Below are positions 34,728-43,460 of a stretch of DNA of 64,000 nucleotides, piece after piece. The stretch comes from Collinsella aerofaciens (GTDB taxonomy: Bacteria > Actinomycetota > Coriobacteriia > Coriobacteriales > Coriobacteriaceae). Below the pieces are notes generated by a model. It saw only the letters and a program-made list of their open reading frames with translations. It searched no databases and was not told where the DNA came from. The stretch's first letter is position 1; each line of letters opens with the position of its first letter. The stretch spans positions 124,001 to 188,000 of the forward strand of contig NZ_WQPL01000019.1 of the NCBI RefSeq assembly GCF_018785245.1. Direction: 5' to 3'. Made by a program: the position numbers and the translations under genes.

Positions 34728-34762
34728 GTCGAAATGCCATTGCCTGTTTGTTGGGAGCGTCC

Positions 34763-35587
34763 ATGACCGCGCCGTCTGATTTCAATTCGATTCCCGAGCT
34801 CGATGCCACGCTCGTTTTCCGCGTGGCCTACGATGGCTCGTCCTACAGCGGCTTTGCCGAGCAGCCCGGTCAGACGACGGTTGCGGGCGAGCTGCGCCGC
34901 GCTATCGAGACGCTCCTGCGCCGTCCGATTGTCCTGACGTGCGCGGGGCGTACCGATGCCGGCGTACATGCCGTGGCTCAGCACATCAGCGTGCCCGTAA
35001 CGGACGCTGAGCTCGCTTGTACGCGCCGTAGGTGGCTGCGGGCTATGGATGCCCTGCTACCCAAAGATATCGCCATAAACGAGGTCTACAAGGCCCGTAA
35101 AGGCTTTTCTGCACGCTTTGATGCGCGTTCACGTACATATACGTACCGTATTGCCGATCGCGACGCGCGTCCTGTGCTCTCACGGGGTGCCGTGTGGTGG
35201 CATCGCTATCCCTTGGACGTCGAGGCCATGTCTGCGGCCTGTCCCGCGCTTTTGGGTGAGCAGGACTTTAAGAGCTTTTGCAAGGTTGCCTCGGCCGTTG
35301 GCAAGCCCACGCATCGCTGCGTGATGCGTGCCGAGTTTGGCCATGAGGTTGCGTTTGGCGAGGACATCCTGACGTTTACCATCGAGGGCAATGCGTTTCT
35401 GCATTCGATGGTCCGCACGATCGTGGGCACGCTTGTCGAGATTGGCATGCATCGCCGTGAACCCGAGTGGATGCGCGAGGTCATCGATGCTTGCGACCGT
35501 ACCGCTGCGGGCCCCACGGCTCCTGCCTGCGGCCTTACGTTTATGGGCGTGGATTACGATCCCGCCGAGCTTGTCGTGCTCGACTAG
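34763..35587 (+). CDS. truA: tRNA pseudouridine(38-40) synthase TruA
   Basis: A 274-residue TruA. The catalytic Asp is in CAGRTDAGVHAVAQ, and FRVAYDGSSYSGFAEQPG is the N-terminal RNA-binding strand. RSRTYTYRIADR and FLHSMVRTIVGTLVEIG are later family motifs. It makes pseudouridine in the anticodon arm of tRNAs. The ATG at 34763 has GGGAG six bases upstream; a slightly longer frame lacks a site. It follows the rplQ terminator, as in many bacteria. Confidence 0.95.
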   Translation: MTAPSDFNSIPELDATLVFRVAYDGSSYSGFAEQPGQTTVAGELRRAIETLLRRPIVLTCAGRTDAGVHAVAQHISVPVTDAELACTRRRWLRAMDALLPKDIAINEVYKARKGFSARFDARSRTYTYRIADRDARPVLSRGAVWWHRYPLDVEAMSAACPALLGEQDFKSFCKVASAVGKPTHRCVMRAEFGHEVAFGEDILTFTIEGNAFLHSMVRTIVGTLVEIGMHRREPEWMREVIDACDRTAAGPTAPACGLTFMGVDYDPAELVVLD

Positions 35588-35748
35588 GGGAGGGCTCGAC
35601 GCGTCGTGCGTCGACACCTGTCATCTGTGGGCTGCGCGTGTGCAACATCTGTTCTTGACGTGCAATACAACTGGTGTCTCATTGCTTTTATTGCCGGGGT
35701 GTACCATGAACCACGGTTTGATTTATTGCTGTCGAGAGGACGGATAAC

Positions 35749-36789
35749 TTGGTTCGACGTGGCTCGCATCCGCGACTTTCGGTGATCCTTGTGGTAGAAG
35801 GTTCGCCCAGCTATGCGATGCGTGCGCTCGAGAGTATCCAGAACCAAGACCTCTACGATTTGCAGATTGTCGTTGTCTGCCGCGATGCTGCGCCTGGTGT
35901 GCGCCATTCGCTTCAAGTTGCCGCCGACAGGGACATCCATATTGATTTGATTGACGTCGAGGACGCGAAGCGCGGCGCTTGTCTTCGTGCCGGTTTTGCT
36001 GCCTCGCGCGGCTCTCAAATCATCGCCATGAACGCCGATGAGTGGTTTGCTCCGCAGTCTCTTTCCAAGATGGTCGATATCGCGTGCGATACTGCGGCAG
36101 ACATAGTGCTCCCCACGGTGTCGCTCGACCGCTATGATGCACATCGAGAGCGCCATTCGCGCGTCTTGGATGCTGCTCATATTTCCATTGATAGCAAATC
36201 TTCGATGGTGACCGGGCTGTCCCAGTTGATTTTAGGCGGCCTAGTCGTTCAGACCTCTGGCGTGATGTATAGCCGTCCGCTGTTTGAGGCATGCCTTTTG
36301 TACGACAAGGCGTTTCGCACAGTTGGGTTTATGGCGTGCTCGCTCTCGCGGGCGCAGCGCGTCTCCGGATGCGGCGACGCTTGTTTCCACGCGGCGGCAC
36401 CTAAGCTTACAGATGCCTTTGATCCCACCATGTATGCCAAGGTATCCGATGACACCCGGGCGCTCGACGAGCTTACGGACTCACTCTCGGAAGCAGATAG
36501 CGGTGGTCGGCTCAAGCTGGCAACCCAAAAGTTCTACTTTGCCGGACTGGTCGCCTGCATCGAGAATTTGTGTCTGAGCCCGCATGGGGTGTCGTCAATC
36601 GAGCGTTCCGCCCGTATGCGTGATATGCTCGAGGCGCCTCGAACCCGTCAGATGGTCGCCGCGCTCAAGGATAACCATCGGGGGCTCGGTCTGTTGTTTG
36701 GGCCGATCGCCAGCGCCAAGCCCGCGCGCTGCGTGATGTGTACGCATCTGGCAGCTTTTCTTAACCGGACGGGCGCAAAAACCGCCTAA
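35749..36789 (+). CDS. Family 2-like glycosyltransferase
   Basis: A 346-residue protein with a GT-A nucleotide-sugar fold at its N-terminus: LSVILVVEGSPSYAMRALES, DLQIVVVC, and SQIIAMNADEWFAPQSLSKM, where the ADEW segment stands in place of the usual DxD metal motif. The C-terminal half is not recognised and has scattered cysteines; no membrane helix is evident. The donor and acceptor are unknown. The start is TTG with GAGAGGA eight bases before it. The gene stands alone between truA and argR. A regulatory or degenerate enzyme is also possible, given the poor DxD. Confidence 0.65.
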   Translation: MVRRGSHPRLSVILVVEGSPSYAMRALESIQNQDLYDLQIVVVCRDAAPGVRHSLQVAADRDIHIDLIDVEDAKRGACLRAGFAASRGSQIIAMNADEWFAPQSLSKMVDIACDTAADIVLPTVSLDRYDAHRERHSRVLDAAHISIDSKSSMVTGLSQLILGGLVVQTSGVMYSRPLFEACLLYDKAFRTVGFMACSLSRAQRVSGCGDACFHAAAPKLTDAFDPTMYAKVSDDTRALDELTDSLSEADSGGRLKLATQKFYFAGLVACIENLCLSPHGVSSIERSARMRDMLEAPRTRQMVAALKDNHRGLGLLFGPIASAKPARCVMCTHLAAFLNRTGAKTA

Positions 36790-36795
36790 ACGGCT

Positions 36796-36833
36796 CATCT
36801 CGAAACAAATTTGCATAGAATTGTTTCGAGATG
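36796..36833 (+). terminator. Hairpin after the glycosyltransferase gene
   Basis: CATCTCGAAACAA and TTGTTTCGAGATG form perfect 13-bp arms around 12 bases, 6 bp after the stop. The following CGTTCTTAT is only weakly T-rich. Confidence 0.6.
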
Positions 36834-36921
36834 CGTTCTTATACACAAAAGCCTTCAAATAGCGTTAAACTATTCAATCACTGATTGATTGTCTCCGCCA
36901 TCTTTTGGAGAGAGGGTTTGT

Positions 36922-37359
36922 ATGGCTAAAAAACGCAATGGGCGCCAGGATGCCATTAGAGATATCGTGCGCAATAAGGACGTCCGCACGCAGCGCGTGC
37001 TGGTCGATGAGCTCCGCGCTATGGGCTTTGATTGCACGCAGGCGACTGTCTCTCGCGATATTGCCGATATGGGGCTGCGTAAGCTCCCTGAGGGCATCTA
37101 TGTTCTGGCAGAGGACCTGCACCTGCAGCGTATGGTTTCCGAGCTCGTAACGGGCGTTCTGCGCACCGATAATCTGGTTATGATCAAGGCTCAGCCTGGC
37201 ACGGCTTCCGGCATCGCCGCCGCCGTTGATGCGGCAGAGCTGCCCGATGTGCTTGGCTCGCTTGCCGGCAACGATACGATTTTGGTTATTGCCCAGACGG
37301 CCGAGGACGGCGAGCGTCTTGAGGCGCTGATCAATAAGCTGAGCAATTCTCGCAAGTAG
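36922..37359 (+). CDS. argR: Arginine repressor ArgR
   Basis: A 145-residue ArgR. The N-terminal winged helix includes LVDELRAMGFDCTQATVSRD (SR recognition motif). The C-terminal trimer/arginine-binding domain has PGTASGIAAAVDAAELPDVL, with the paired Asp residues expected to bind arginine, and GNDTILVIAQT. With arginine bound it represses biosynthetic genes or activates catabolic ones. No arg operon is next to it. The ATG at 36922 was chosen because GGAGAGAGGG precedes it; a longer frame lacks a site. Confidence 0.95.
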   Translation: MAKKRNGRQDAIRDIVRNKDVRTQRVLVDELRAMGFDCTQATVSRDIADMGLRKLPEGIYVLAEDLHLQRMVSELVTGVLRTDNLVMIKAQPGTASGIAAAVDAAELPDVLGSLAGNDTILVIAQTAEDGERLEALINKLSNSRK

Positions 37360-37409
37360 GCGTGCGGGTCGTGCGCTCGGCACTGTGTGCGTGACATAGT
37401 GGCTTGTAA

Positions 37410-37442
37410 GGGGTATCGACGTTGGTCGGTACCCCCTTTTTT
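37410..37442 (+). terminator. Terminator after argR
   Basis: GGGGTA-CGAC pairs with GTCG-TACCCC with small internal mismatches, followed by a run of six T. Confidence 0.85.
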
Positions 37443-37482
37443 GTTTGCCGGTATAAAGACCGCCCACCAGGTCGCTTTAAAC

Positions 37483-37522
37483 TAAAAGGCCCCCGAGCAG
37501 TTTAATAAGCTGCTCGGGGGCC
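37483..37522 (-). terminator. Terminator of the penicillin-binding protein gene
   Basis: Reading the minus strand, GGCCCCCGAGCAG and CTGCTCGGGGGCC form a perfect 13-bp stem around a 9-base loop, followed by TTTTAG. Confidence 0.9.
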
Positions 37523-37546
37523 TTGTTGCTTATGGCCGGATGATTT

Positions 37547-39757
37547 CTAGCCGACCGTATCGTCAGGCGTGGGCGAGGGGTCGGGAGTGGGCGTAGGCGT
37601 AGGCGTAGGCGTAGGCGTAGGCGTGCCGCCATCGCCGCCGGTCGAACCACCAGTTGAGCCGCCCGTCGAGCCACCGGTCGTACCGGTGCCGCCGGTGGTG
37701 TCGCCACCCGTGGTCTCGGTGGTCGTGGTCGTCGTGGTAGTCGTTGTGGTAGTTTCCTCTTCGTCCTCGTTCTCGTCCTTGTCGTCGTTCTCCGTCTTCT
37801 TGGCGTTGTTGGTGCCGTAGAACTTCCAGACGCTGTTGTTCTTGTAGGTGGGCGCCGTTCCGGTCGCAAACTCCTCGCGCTCGGTACCGGTCAGAACGGT
37901 GTTCATAAACCGCTTAAAGACAGGCAGGTTGGTGCTGTCGCCCAGCAGGTCCGTGCCGTATTTTTGGATGGGGATCTCACCTGCGGAATAGCCGGTCCAC
38001 AGGGCGCACGCCAGCTGCGGGGTATAGCCGCAGAACCACAGGTTGGTGGTGTTGTCAGTGGTGCCCGTTTTGCCGGCATAGGGCTGGTTGACGCTCAAGG
38101 CGCCGGCAGCACCCGTACCGCTGCCCTGCATGACGCCGGACAGAACATCGGTGACCGCGGCGGCCTCGCCCTCGGTAAGCACCTGTGAGGGATTGTCCGT
38201 GTGCTGGTACAGCACCGAACCGGTACGAGAGTCAATCTCGGTGATGGCGATCGGCTGGCGATAGTAGCCGCCGTTGGCAAACGTCGCGTAGGCGGCGGCC
38301 ATCTCGAGCGGCGAGATCGAGCCGGTGCCGAGCGTCATGACGGGAACGTCCTCGATGTTGTCCTTGGCGGGATCGATGCCGAGCTTTTTGACGAGCGAGA
38401 TGATCTTGCTGTTGCCGACGGCTTCCGCCACCTGGATGTAGCCGGTGTTGGAGGAGTATGCCGTCGCCTGCTTAAGCGTGATGTTGCCATAGCTATGGTT
38501 GGCGTAGTTTTGGACCTCGGTCGTGGTGCCCTTGGCCTTGAGCGGCGAGTTGCAGTTGAGGGTGACGTTGGGGTTCATGCCGTTTTGGATGGCAGTTGCC
38601 AGCGTAAAGGCCTTAAAGGTGGAGCCGACGGGACGCTTGGCCGTGGCATGGTTTACGTGGTTCTCGTCGGCGTTGTAGTCATAGCCGCCCACCATGCACT
38701 TGATGTAGCCGGTCTTGGGGTCGACGACGACCATGCCCATGTCCAGGCCGTCGAGCGAGAGCGTGTCGAGCTGCTCGCGGACGGCATTCTCTGCCACCTG
38801 CTGCATCGTGGGGTCGATGGTGGTCTTGACGGTCAAGCCGCCCTTAAAGAGCACGTCGGTCGAGAACTCCTGCTCCAGCAGCTGCTTAACATAGGCGACA
38901 AAGTAGGGCTGCGAGTATACGTCGACGCCGCTGCCCGAGATTTCGGTCACGTTGAGGGTGATGGGCTCGGCCTGTGCGGCATCGTGCTCCTCCTGCGTAA
39001 TGTGGCCCAGGCGCAGCATGTTGTCGAGGACCTTGTTGCGACGGGACAGCGCCAGGTCGGGGTTGACCGTGGGGTCGTACTGCGAGGGCGAGTTGGGAAG
39101 GCCGATCAACAGCGCGGCCTCGCTCAGGGTGAGGTCTGCGGCGCTCTTGGACAGGTAGGTCTCGGCGGCGGCCTCAATACCGTAGGCGCCGTGACCGTAA
39201 TAGATGGTGTTGAGGTACATCATGAGGATCTCGTCTTTGGAGTACATATCCTCCATCTTGACGGCGATGTAGGCCTCGCGCACTTTACGCTCGATGGTCG
39301 AGTCGAACTGCTCCTCCTGCAGGATGGTGTTGCGCACCAGCTGCTGGGTGATAGTCGAGGCGCCTTCGTGTCCGCCGCCGAGGGTTGCCACCGCAGCACG
39401 CGCGATACCCCACAGGTCGATACCGCCGTGCTCGTAGAAGCGCTCGTCCTCGACGTCAACGGTGCCCTGCAGCACGTAGGGGGAGACCTCGTCCTTGGTG
39501 ATGGACTTGCGGTTTTGCGTGTAGAAGCTCGCGATCTTGTTGCCGTTGCAGTCGACGATCTCGGTGGGCTCGCTCACCAGATACGCGTTGGCGTCGGTGT
39601 AGTCGGGCAGATCGGACAGCCAGCGGTTGACGTTGCCGACCATGCCGATGCCAAATGCCACGCCCGCAATCAGCAGAAAGCCCAAAAACGAGAGCAGGAT
39701 TATGGGCAGGGCATGCGTCTTTGAACGGCTGCGTCCCTGTCGTTGGCGAGGACCCAT
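37547..39757 (-). CDS. Class A penicillin-binding protein (transglycosylase/transpeptidase)
   Basis: A 736-residue bifunctional cell-wall synthase. One N-terminal membrane helix (about residues 17-41) is followed by the GT51 glycosyltransferase domain: VDVEDERFYEHGGIDLWGI (catalytic Glu), GASTITQQLVRN, and RKVREAYIAVKME. The transpeptidase domain has the active Ser in GSTFKAFTLA, SSNTGY and KTGTT. The C-terminus has a 60-70 residue low-complexity tail: acidic, then a Thr run, Gly/Thr repeats and Pro-Thr repeats from the hexamer GGCGTA in the DNA. The tail probably spans the wall outside the cell. The start was set at 39757, where GGAGG precedes ATG. Divergent from the U32 gene. Confidence 0.95.
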   Translation of the reverse strand: MGPRQRQGRSRSKTHALPIILLSFLGFLLIAGVAFGIGMVGNVNRWLSDLPDYTDANAYLVSEPTEIVDCNGNKIASFYTQNRKSITKDEVSPYVLQGTVDVEDERFYEHGGIDLWGIARAAVATLGGGHEGASTITQQLVRNTILQEEQFDSTIERKVREAYIAVKMEDMYSKDEILMMYLNTIYYGHGAYGIEAAAETYLSKSAADLTLSEAALLIGLPNSPSQYDPTVNPDLALSRRNKVLDNMLRLGHITQEEHDAAQAEPITLNVTEISGSGVDVYSQPYFVAYVKQLLEQEFSTDVLFKGGLTVKTTIDPTMQQVAENAVREQLDTLSLDGLDMGMVVVDPKTGYIKCMVGGYDYNADENHVNHATAKRPVGSTFKAFTLATAIQNGMNPNVTLNCNSPLKAKGTTTEVQNYANHSYGNITLKQATAYSSNTGYIQVAEAVGNSKIISLVKKLGIDPAKDNIEDVPVMTLGTGSISPLEMAAAYATFANGGYYRQPIAITEIDSRTGSVLYQHTDNPSQVLTEGEAAAVTDVLSGVMQGSGTGAAGALSVNQPYAGKTGTTDNTTNLWFCGYTPQLACALWTGYSAGEIPIQKYGTDLLGDSTNLPVFKRFMNTVLTGTEREEFATGTAPTYKNNSVWKFYGTNNAKKTENDDKDENEDEEETTTTTTTTTTTTETTGGDTTGGTGTTGGSTGGSTGGSTGGDGGTPTPTPTPTPTPTPDPSPTPDDTVG

Positions 39758-39919
39758 ATATTGACCTCCAGGTATGTCGTGCCGGACGGTGGATGTGCCG
39801 TCGGGGCAGGATGGACATAAGTTATTACACGATAAACCAAACGGGGCGCGCGAGGCCTCGTGTATGCTGGAAGACGGCATTTTTCAGAGTGAATGCATAC
39901 CTTGGTAAGGAGTTTGTCG

Positions 39920-41878
39920 ATGGCGATTCGGACGATGGGGCCGAGCGAACAACACAAGGCTGGATTGGATGCTGCCGGTGCGGCGCTGCCCGAGCTGCTG
40001 GCGCCGGCGGGCGGACTCGACCAGATGCTTGCGGCCATCGCCGCGGGTGCCGATGCCATCTATGCGGGGTTGGGCGGCTTTAACGCCCGCGTGAGCGCGC
40101 ACGGTTTTACCGATGACGAGTTTGCGCGCGGCTGCGCCGTGGCGCATGTCCATGGCGTGCGTGTGTACGTAACGCTCAACGTGTTCGTGTTTGACGATGA
40201 GTTGTCCGACGCGGTGGCGTTGGGAGCTCATGCACTGGAGCTGGGCGCCGATGCTCTGATTGTCGCCGATGCCGGGCTGGCCTGTGCGCTGCGCGCGGCG
40301 ATTCCCGGGGTCGAGATTCACCTGTCCACGCAGGCGGGCGCTCATAGCGAGAGCGCCGTGCGGCTTGCCGCCGATGAGCTTGGGGTCGAGCGCGTGACGA
40401 CGGCGCGCGAGCTGACGGTCGACGAGATTGCGGCTCTATGTGCCACGGGCGTGCCCATCGAGGTATTCTGCCACGGTGCGATTTGCATCGGATATTCGGG
40501 GGCGTGCGAGTTCTCGGCCCTGCGGCGTGGGCGCTCGGCGATGCGCGGCGACTGCACGCAGCCGTGCCGTCTGGCGTACGACCTGGTGGACGAGGCGGGA
40601 CAGAGTGTTGTCGCCGTCGAGGGAGATCGCCTGCTGTGCCCGCGCGACTATCTGGGTATTGCGCATCTGCCCGAGCTTGTAGATGCCGGCGTGGCGTCGC
40701 TCAAGATCGAGGGGCGCATGAAGAACCCCGATTACGTATTCAACGTGGTGCGGGTGTGGCGCCGGGCGCTCGATATGCTGTGCGACGGCGCGTGGGACCC
40801 CGGTGCCGTGGAAGAGCTTGAACGCGAGCTGGGCCGGTCGTTCAACCGTGGGTTTACCGACGCGTATCTGCGGGGGCGTTCGGGCGCCGAGCTTATGAGC
40901 TTTGAGCGTGCGATCAACCAAGGTGTGCGCGTGGGACGCCTGGTGGCCGTTGGCCACGAGGAAGTGACCGTTGAGCTCGACGCCGCCGTGGCGGCGGGTG
41001 ACACGCTCGAGATTCGGTTCTATCCGGGTGTCGACGCGCGTCCCGATGTGCCCAAGCGCTGGCCGCAGGTGCCCTGCCCGGTGGATGCAGCAGCGGGGAA
41101 GCGCATCGTCGTGCATTGCAAGCGTAAGGTGGACGCGGGCTGCGAGGTGTACCTGATTCGCAGCGCCGGCGTGTTGGATCAGACGGCGGCGGTGTTGGAG
41201 CGCATGCGGGCCGAGGCGGATGCGATTGCGCCCGTTGAGCGTGCCGTTGAAGTGCTGCCCTTTGAGGGCGTTGCGGTGGATGGCGGTGCATCGACGGAGT
41301 TGGTGGAGTGCGCGGTTCCCACTCGCATGGTTTTTGCTTGGCAGCTGATGGATGCCGACCCGCGCGGAGAACTCGATTTGTCCGACGTCGTTGTGGTGCT
41401 TGACGAGGTGTGCCGCGCGAGTGACGCTGACTGGACCCGCTCACTGATGCAGCGTGCCGGGCGCGCCGTCTGCCGCAACCTGGGACAGGTGGTGATCGCT
41501 CGCGAGCTGGGCGTGACGTTTGACGTGGCGGCGCCGGTGTTCTGCGCGAATCGGGCCACGCTTACCTGGCTGCGCGGACTCGGTGCGGGGCGGGTGTACT
41601 TGCCGGCCGAGTTGCTCGGCAATGATGCGGAGCGTATTGCCGAACTGGCTGCTGAACCCGGCGTCTTGGGTCCGGTCGACGCCGACCGTCCCGAGCTTAT
41701 GGTGTGCGAGCACTGCCTGCTGACCGCCGAGGGCGTCTGCGCCACCGATGCGACGGGACAGGTCCGTTGCCGCGACTGCTTGCGTCGTCGGCAGGTACGC
41801 TATCTGGTCGAGCGTGACGGTACACGTCTGCCAGTTGCCATCGACGCATGCGGCAGGACGAGGATTTTCCTGTCGTAG
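39920..41878 (+). CDS. Peptidase U32 family protein (RlhA/TrhP-like)
   Basis: A 652-residue U32 protein. The family signature EVFCHGAICIGYSGAC with FSALRRGRSAMRGDCTQPCR follows an alpha/beta barrel start (ELLAPAGGLDQMLAAIAAGA). U32 proteins act on RNA rather than protein in several known cases: RlhA hydroxylates C2501 of 23S rRNA and TrhP acts in tRNA hydroxylation. The four cysteines expected for an iron-sulfur cluster are present in the signature region. A C-terminal CEHCLLTAEGVC and CRDC pair adds a zinc-ribbon-like end. The start at 39920 was chosen for AAGGAG. A further target is unknown. Confidence 0.85.
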   Translation: MAIRTMGPSEQHKAGLDAAGAALPELLAPAGGLDQMLAAIAAGADAIYAGLGGFNARVSAHGFTDDEFARGCAVAHVHGVRVYVTLNVFVFDDELSDAVALGAHALELGADALIVADAGLACALRAAIPGVEIHLSTQAGAHSESAVRLAADELGVERVTTARELTVDEIAALCATGVPIEVFCHGAICIGYSGACEFSALRRGRSAMRGDCTQPCRLAYDLVDEAGQSVVAVEGDRLLCPRDYLGIAHLPELVDAGVASLKIEGRMKNPDYVFNVVRVWRRALDMLCDGAWDPGAVEELERELGRSFNRGFTDAYLRGRSGAELMSFERAINQGVRVGRLVAVGHEEVTVELDAAVAAGDTLEIRFYPGVDARPDVPKRWPQVPCPVDAAAGKRIVVHCKRKVDAGCEVYLIRSAGVLDQTAAVLERMRAEADAIAPVERAVEVLPFEGVAVDGGASTELVECAVPTRMVFAWQLMDADPRGELDLSDVVVVLDEVCRASDADWTRSLMQRAGRAVCRNLGQVVIARELGVTFDVAAPVFCANRATLTWLRGLGAGRVYLPAELLGNDAERIAELAAEPGVLGPVDADRPELMVCEHCLLTAEGVCATDATGQVRCRDCLRRRQVRYLVERDGTRLPVAIDACGRTRIFLS

Positions 41879-41974
41879 GTGCCGCGTCGCGTCAGTTTGT
41901 TATCATATGAGAGTTTATGGACTTCCAGCACCGCCGTTTTCGGCGAGGGTGCTATAGCAAAAGGAGGATACCCA

Positions 41975-43186
41975 ATGCTGTCTGTTGACGAGCAAATGCG
42001 TATTATCACCTCGGGCGCCGCGCAGATCGTCCCCGAGGCCGACCTTCGCAAGAAGCTTGAGAAGGGCGAGCCCCTCAACATCAAGCTCGGCGTCGATCCC
42101 ACCAGCCCCGACCTGCACCTGGGCCATGCCGTGCCGCTGCGCAAGATGCGTCAGTTCCAGGACCTGGGCCACAACGTCACCCTCATCATCGGCAACGGTA
42201 CCGCGCTGATTGGCGATCCCTCGGGCAAGAACTCCACCCGTCCGCAGCTTTCGCAGGAGCAGATCGAGGCCAATGCTGAGACCTACGTGAGCCAGGCCAT
42301 GAAAATCCTGGATCCCGAGAAGACCACCATCGTGCACAACGGCGATTGGATTCTTTCGATGGATCTCGCCGGTCTGCTGCAGGTGTGCTCCAAGTTCACC
42401 GTCGCCCGTATTCTCGAGCGCGACGACTTTACCAAGCGCTACCAGTCTCAGACGCCGATCGCCCTGCATGAGTTCCTGTATCCCGTGATGCAGGCTTTCG
42501 ACTCCGTGCAGATCAAGGCCGACGTGGAGATGGGCGGCACCGACCAGCTCTTCAACCTGCTCGCTGGTCGCGAACTCATGGAGAAGATGGGCATGGAGCC
42601 GCAGATCGCGCTTACCATGCCGCTGCTCGAGGGCACCGATGGCGTACGCAAGATGTCCAAGTCCTATGGCAACTACATCGGCCTGACCGATGCTCCCAAG
42701 GATATGTTCGGCAAGACCATGTCCATCCCCGACGAGATGATCGGCAAGTACTATCGTCTTGCCAGCTCGCTCACCCCGGCCGAGGTCGACATGATCGACG
42801 CTGCCCTGGCCGACGGTTCCGCCGATCCCTATGAGCTCAAGCGCGCTCTGGGCCGCGACCTGTGCGACACCTACCACGGCGCCGGTGCCGGCGACGAGGC
42901 TCAGGCCGAGTTCGACCGCGTGTTCAAGGAGGGCCAGCTTGCCGACTTCCCCGAGAAGCATGTCGAGCTGACCGTCAACGACGAGGGCCAGATCTACCTC
43001 GCAGGCCTGCTCAAGGACCTGGGCCTTTCGGCCAGCGCCGGCCAGGCCCGTCGCGACATCGACGGCGGCGGCGTCAAGATCAACGGCAAGGCCGTGGCTC
43101 CCAAGAGCTACAACATCGACCCGAGCGCCCTCAAGCTGGGCGACACCCTCTCCGTAGGCAAGCGCAAGGGCTTTAAGTTGGTCTAA
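41975..43186 (+). CDS. tyrS: Tyrosyl-tRNA synthetase
   Basis: A 403-residue class I synthetase. It has the HLGH (HIGH) motif in SPDLHLGHAVPLRKMRQF, KMSKS in VRKMSKSYGNYIG, and the tyrosine-binding GGTDQLFNLLAGREL. A C-terminal S4 domain (LSASAGQARRDIDGGGVKIN) binds tRNA. This is the TyrZ-like form. The ATG has AAGGAGG nine bases upstream; an upstream in-frame start was rejected for lack of a site. No T-box element was seen in the 96-bp leader. A strong terminator follows. Confidence 0.97.
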   Translation: MLSVDEQMRIITSGAAQIVPEADLRKKLEKGEPLNIKLGVDPTSPDLHLGHAVPLRKMRQFQDLGHNVTLIIGNGTALIGDPSGKNSTRPQLSQEQIEANAETYVSQAMKILDPEKTTIVHNGDWILSMDLAGLLQVCSKFTVARILERDDFTKRYQSQTPIALHEFLYPVMQAFDSVQIKADVEMGGTDQLFNLLAGRELMEKMGMEPQIALTMPLLEGTDGVRKMSKSYGNYIGLTDAPKDMFGKTMSIPDEMIGKYYRLASSLTPAEVDMIDAALADGSADPYELKRALGRDLCDTYHGAGAGDEAQAEFDRVFKEGQLADFPEKHVELTVNDEGQIYLAGLLKDLGLSASAGQARRDIDGGGVKINGKAVAPKSYNIDPSALKLGDTLSVGKRKGFKLV

Positions 43187-43213
43187 CGAGCGAGTTGACC
43201 TCACAAGTGCAAT

Positions 43214-43250
43214 AAGGCCGCAGCCGGGAATCCCGACTGCGGCCTTTTTT
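43214..43250 (+). terminator. Terminator after tyrS
   Basis: AAGGCCGCAG pairs with CTGCGGCCTT, with an inner GGGAATCCC stem, and six T follow. Confidence 0.95.
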
Positions 43251-43257
43251 GGCACTT

Positions 43258-43334
43258 GGGGACGTTCCTTTTGTGCCGGCACTTTGGGACACTCCTTGTC
43301 ATTGGTGCAAAGCAACCTCTCCTCATTGCACCAA
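43258..43334. repeat. Two dispersed intergenic repeats in tandem
   Basis: The first part (43258-43298, GGGGACGTTCC... through GGGACACTCCTTG) closely resembles the left part of the element at 46285-46376. The second (43302-43334, arms TTGGTGCAA and TTGCACCAA) shares its arms with the element at 49917-49975. Both lie between the tyrS terminator and the ade leader. Confidence 0.7.
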
Positions 43335-43363
43335 GTGGCGTGTGCCGTTAAGCGGAGAGGCGT

Positions 43364-43440
43364 ATTGTTGACCCATCGTTTGGGCATACAATGGCTATTG
43401 GTCTGCTGCGGTGAAGGTCTGTCCGCTCCGCAGCTTTTTT
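43364..43440 (+). promoter_or_regulatory. Candidate attenuator leader of ade
   Basis: A hairpin with paired CCCA/TGGG and ATTGT/ACAAT segments (43364-43392) is followed by a terminator-like stem (GCTGCGG with CCGCAGC, 43405-43434) and six T, ending 20 bp before the ade start. Transcripts of ade that begin upstream must pass this. It does not match a purine riboswitch by eye. Confidence 0.55.
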
Positions 43441-43460
43441 CTACGGTTAAAGGAGTATGT

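Noticed and set aside
43252-43460. A purine riboswitch before ade
   Set aside because: The conserved three-way-junction core and loop sequences of the purine aptamer were not found.
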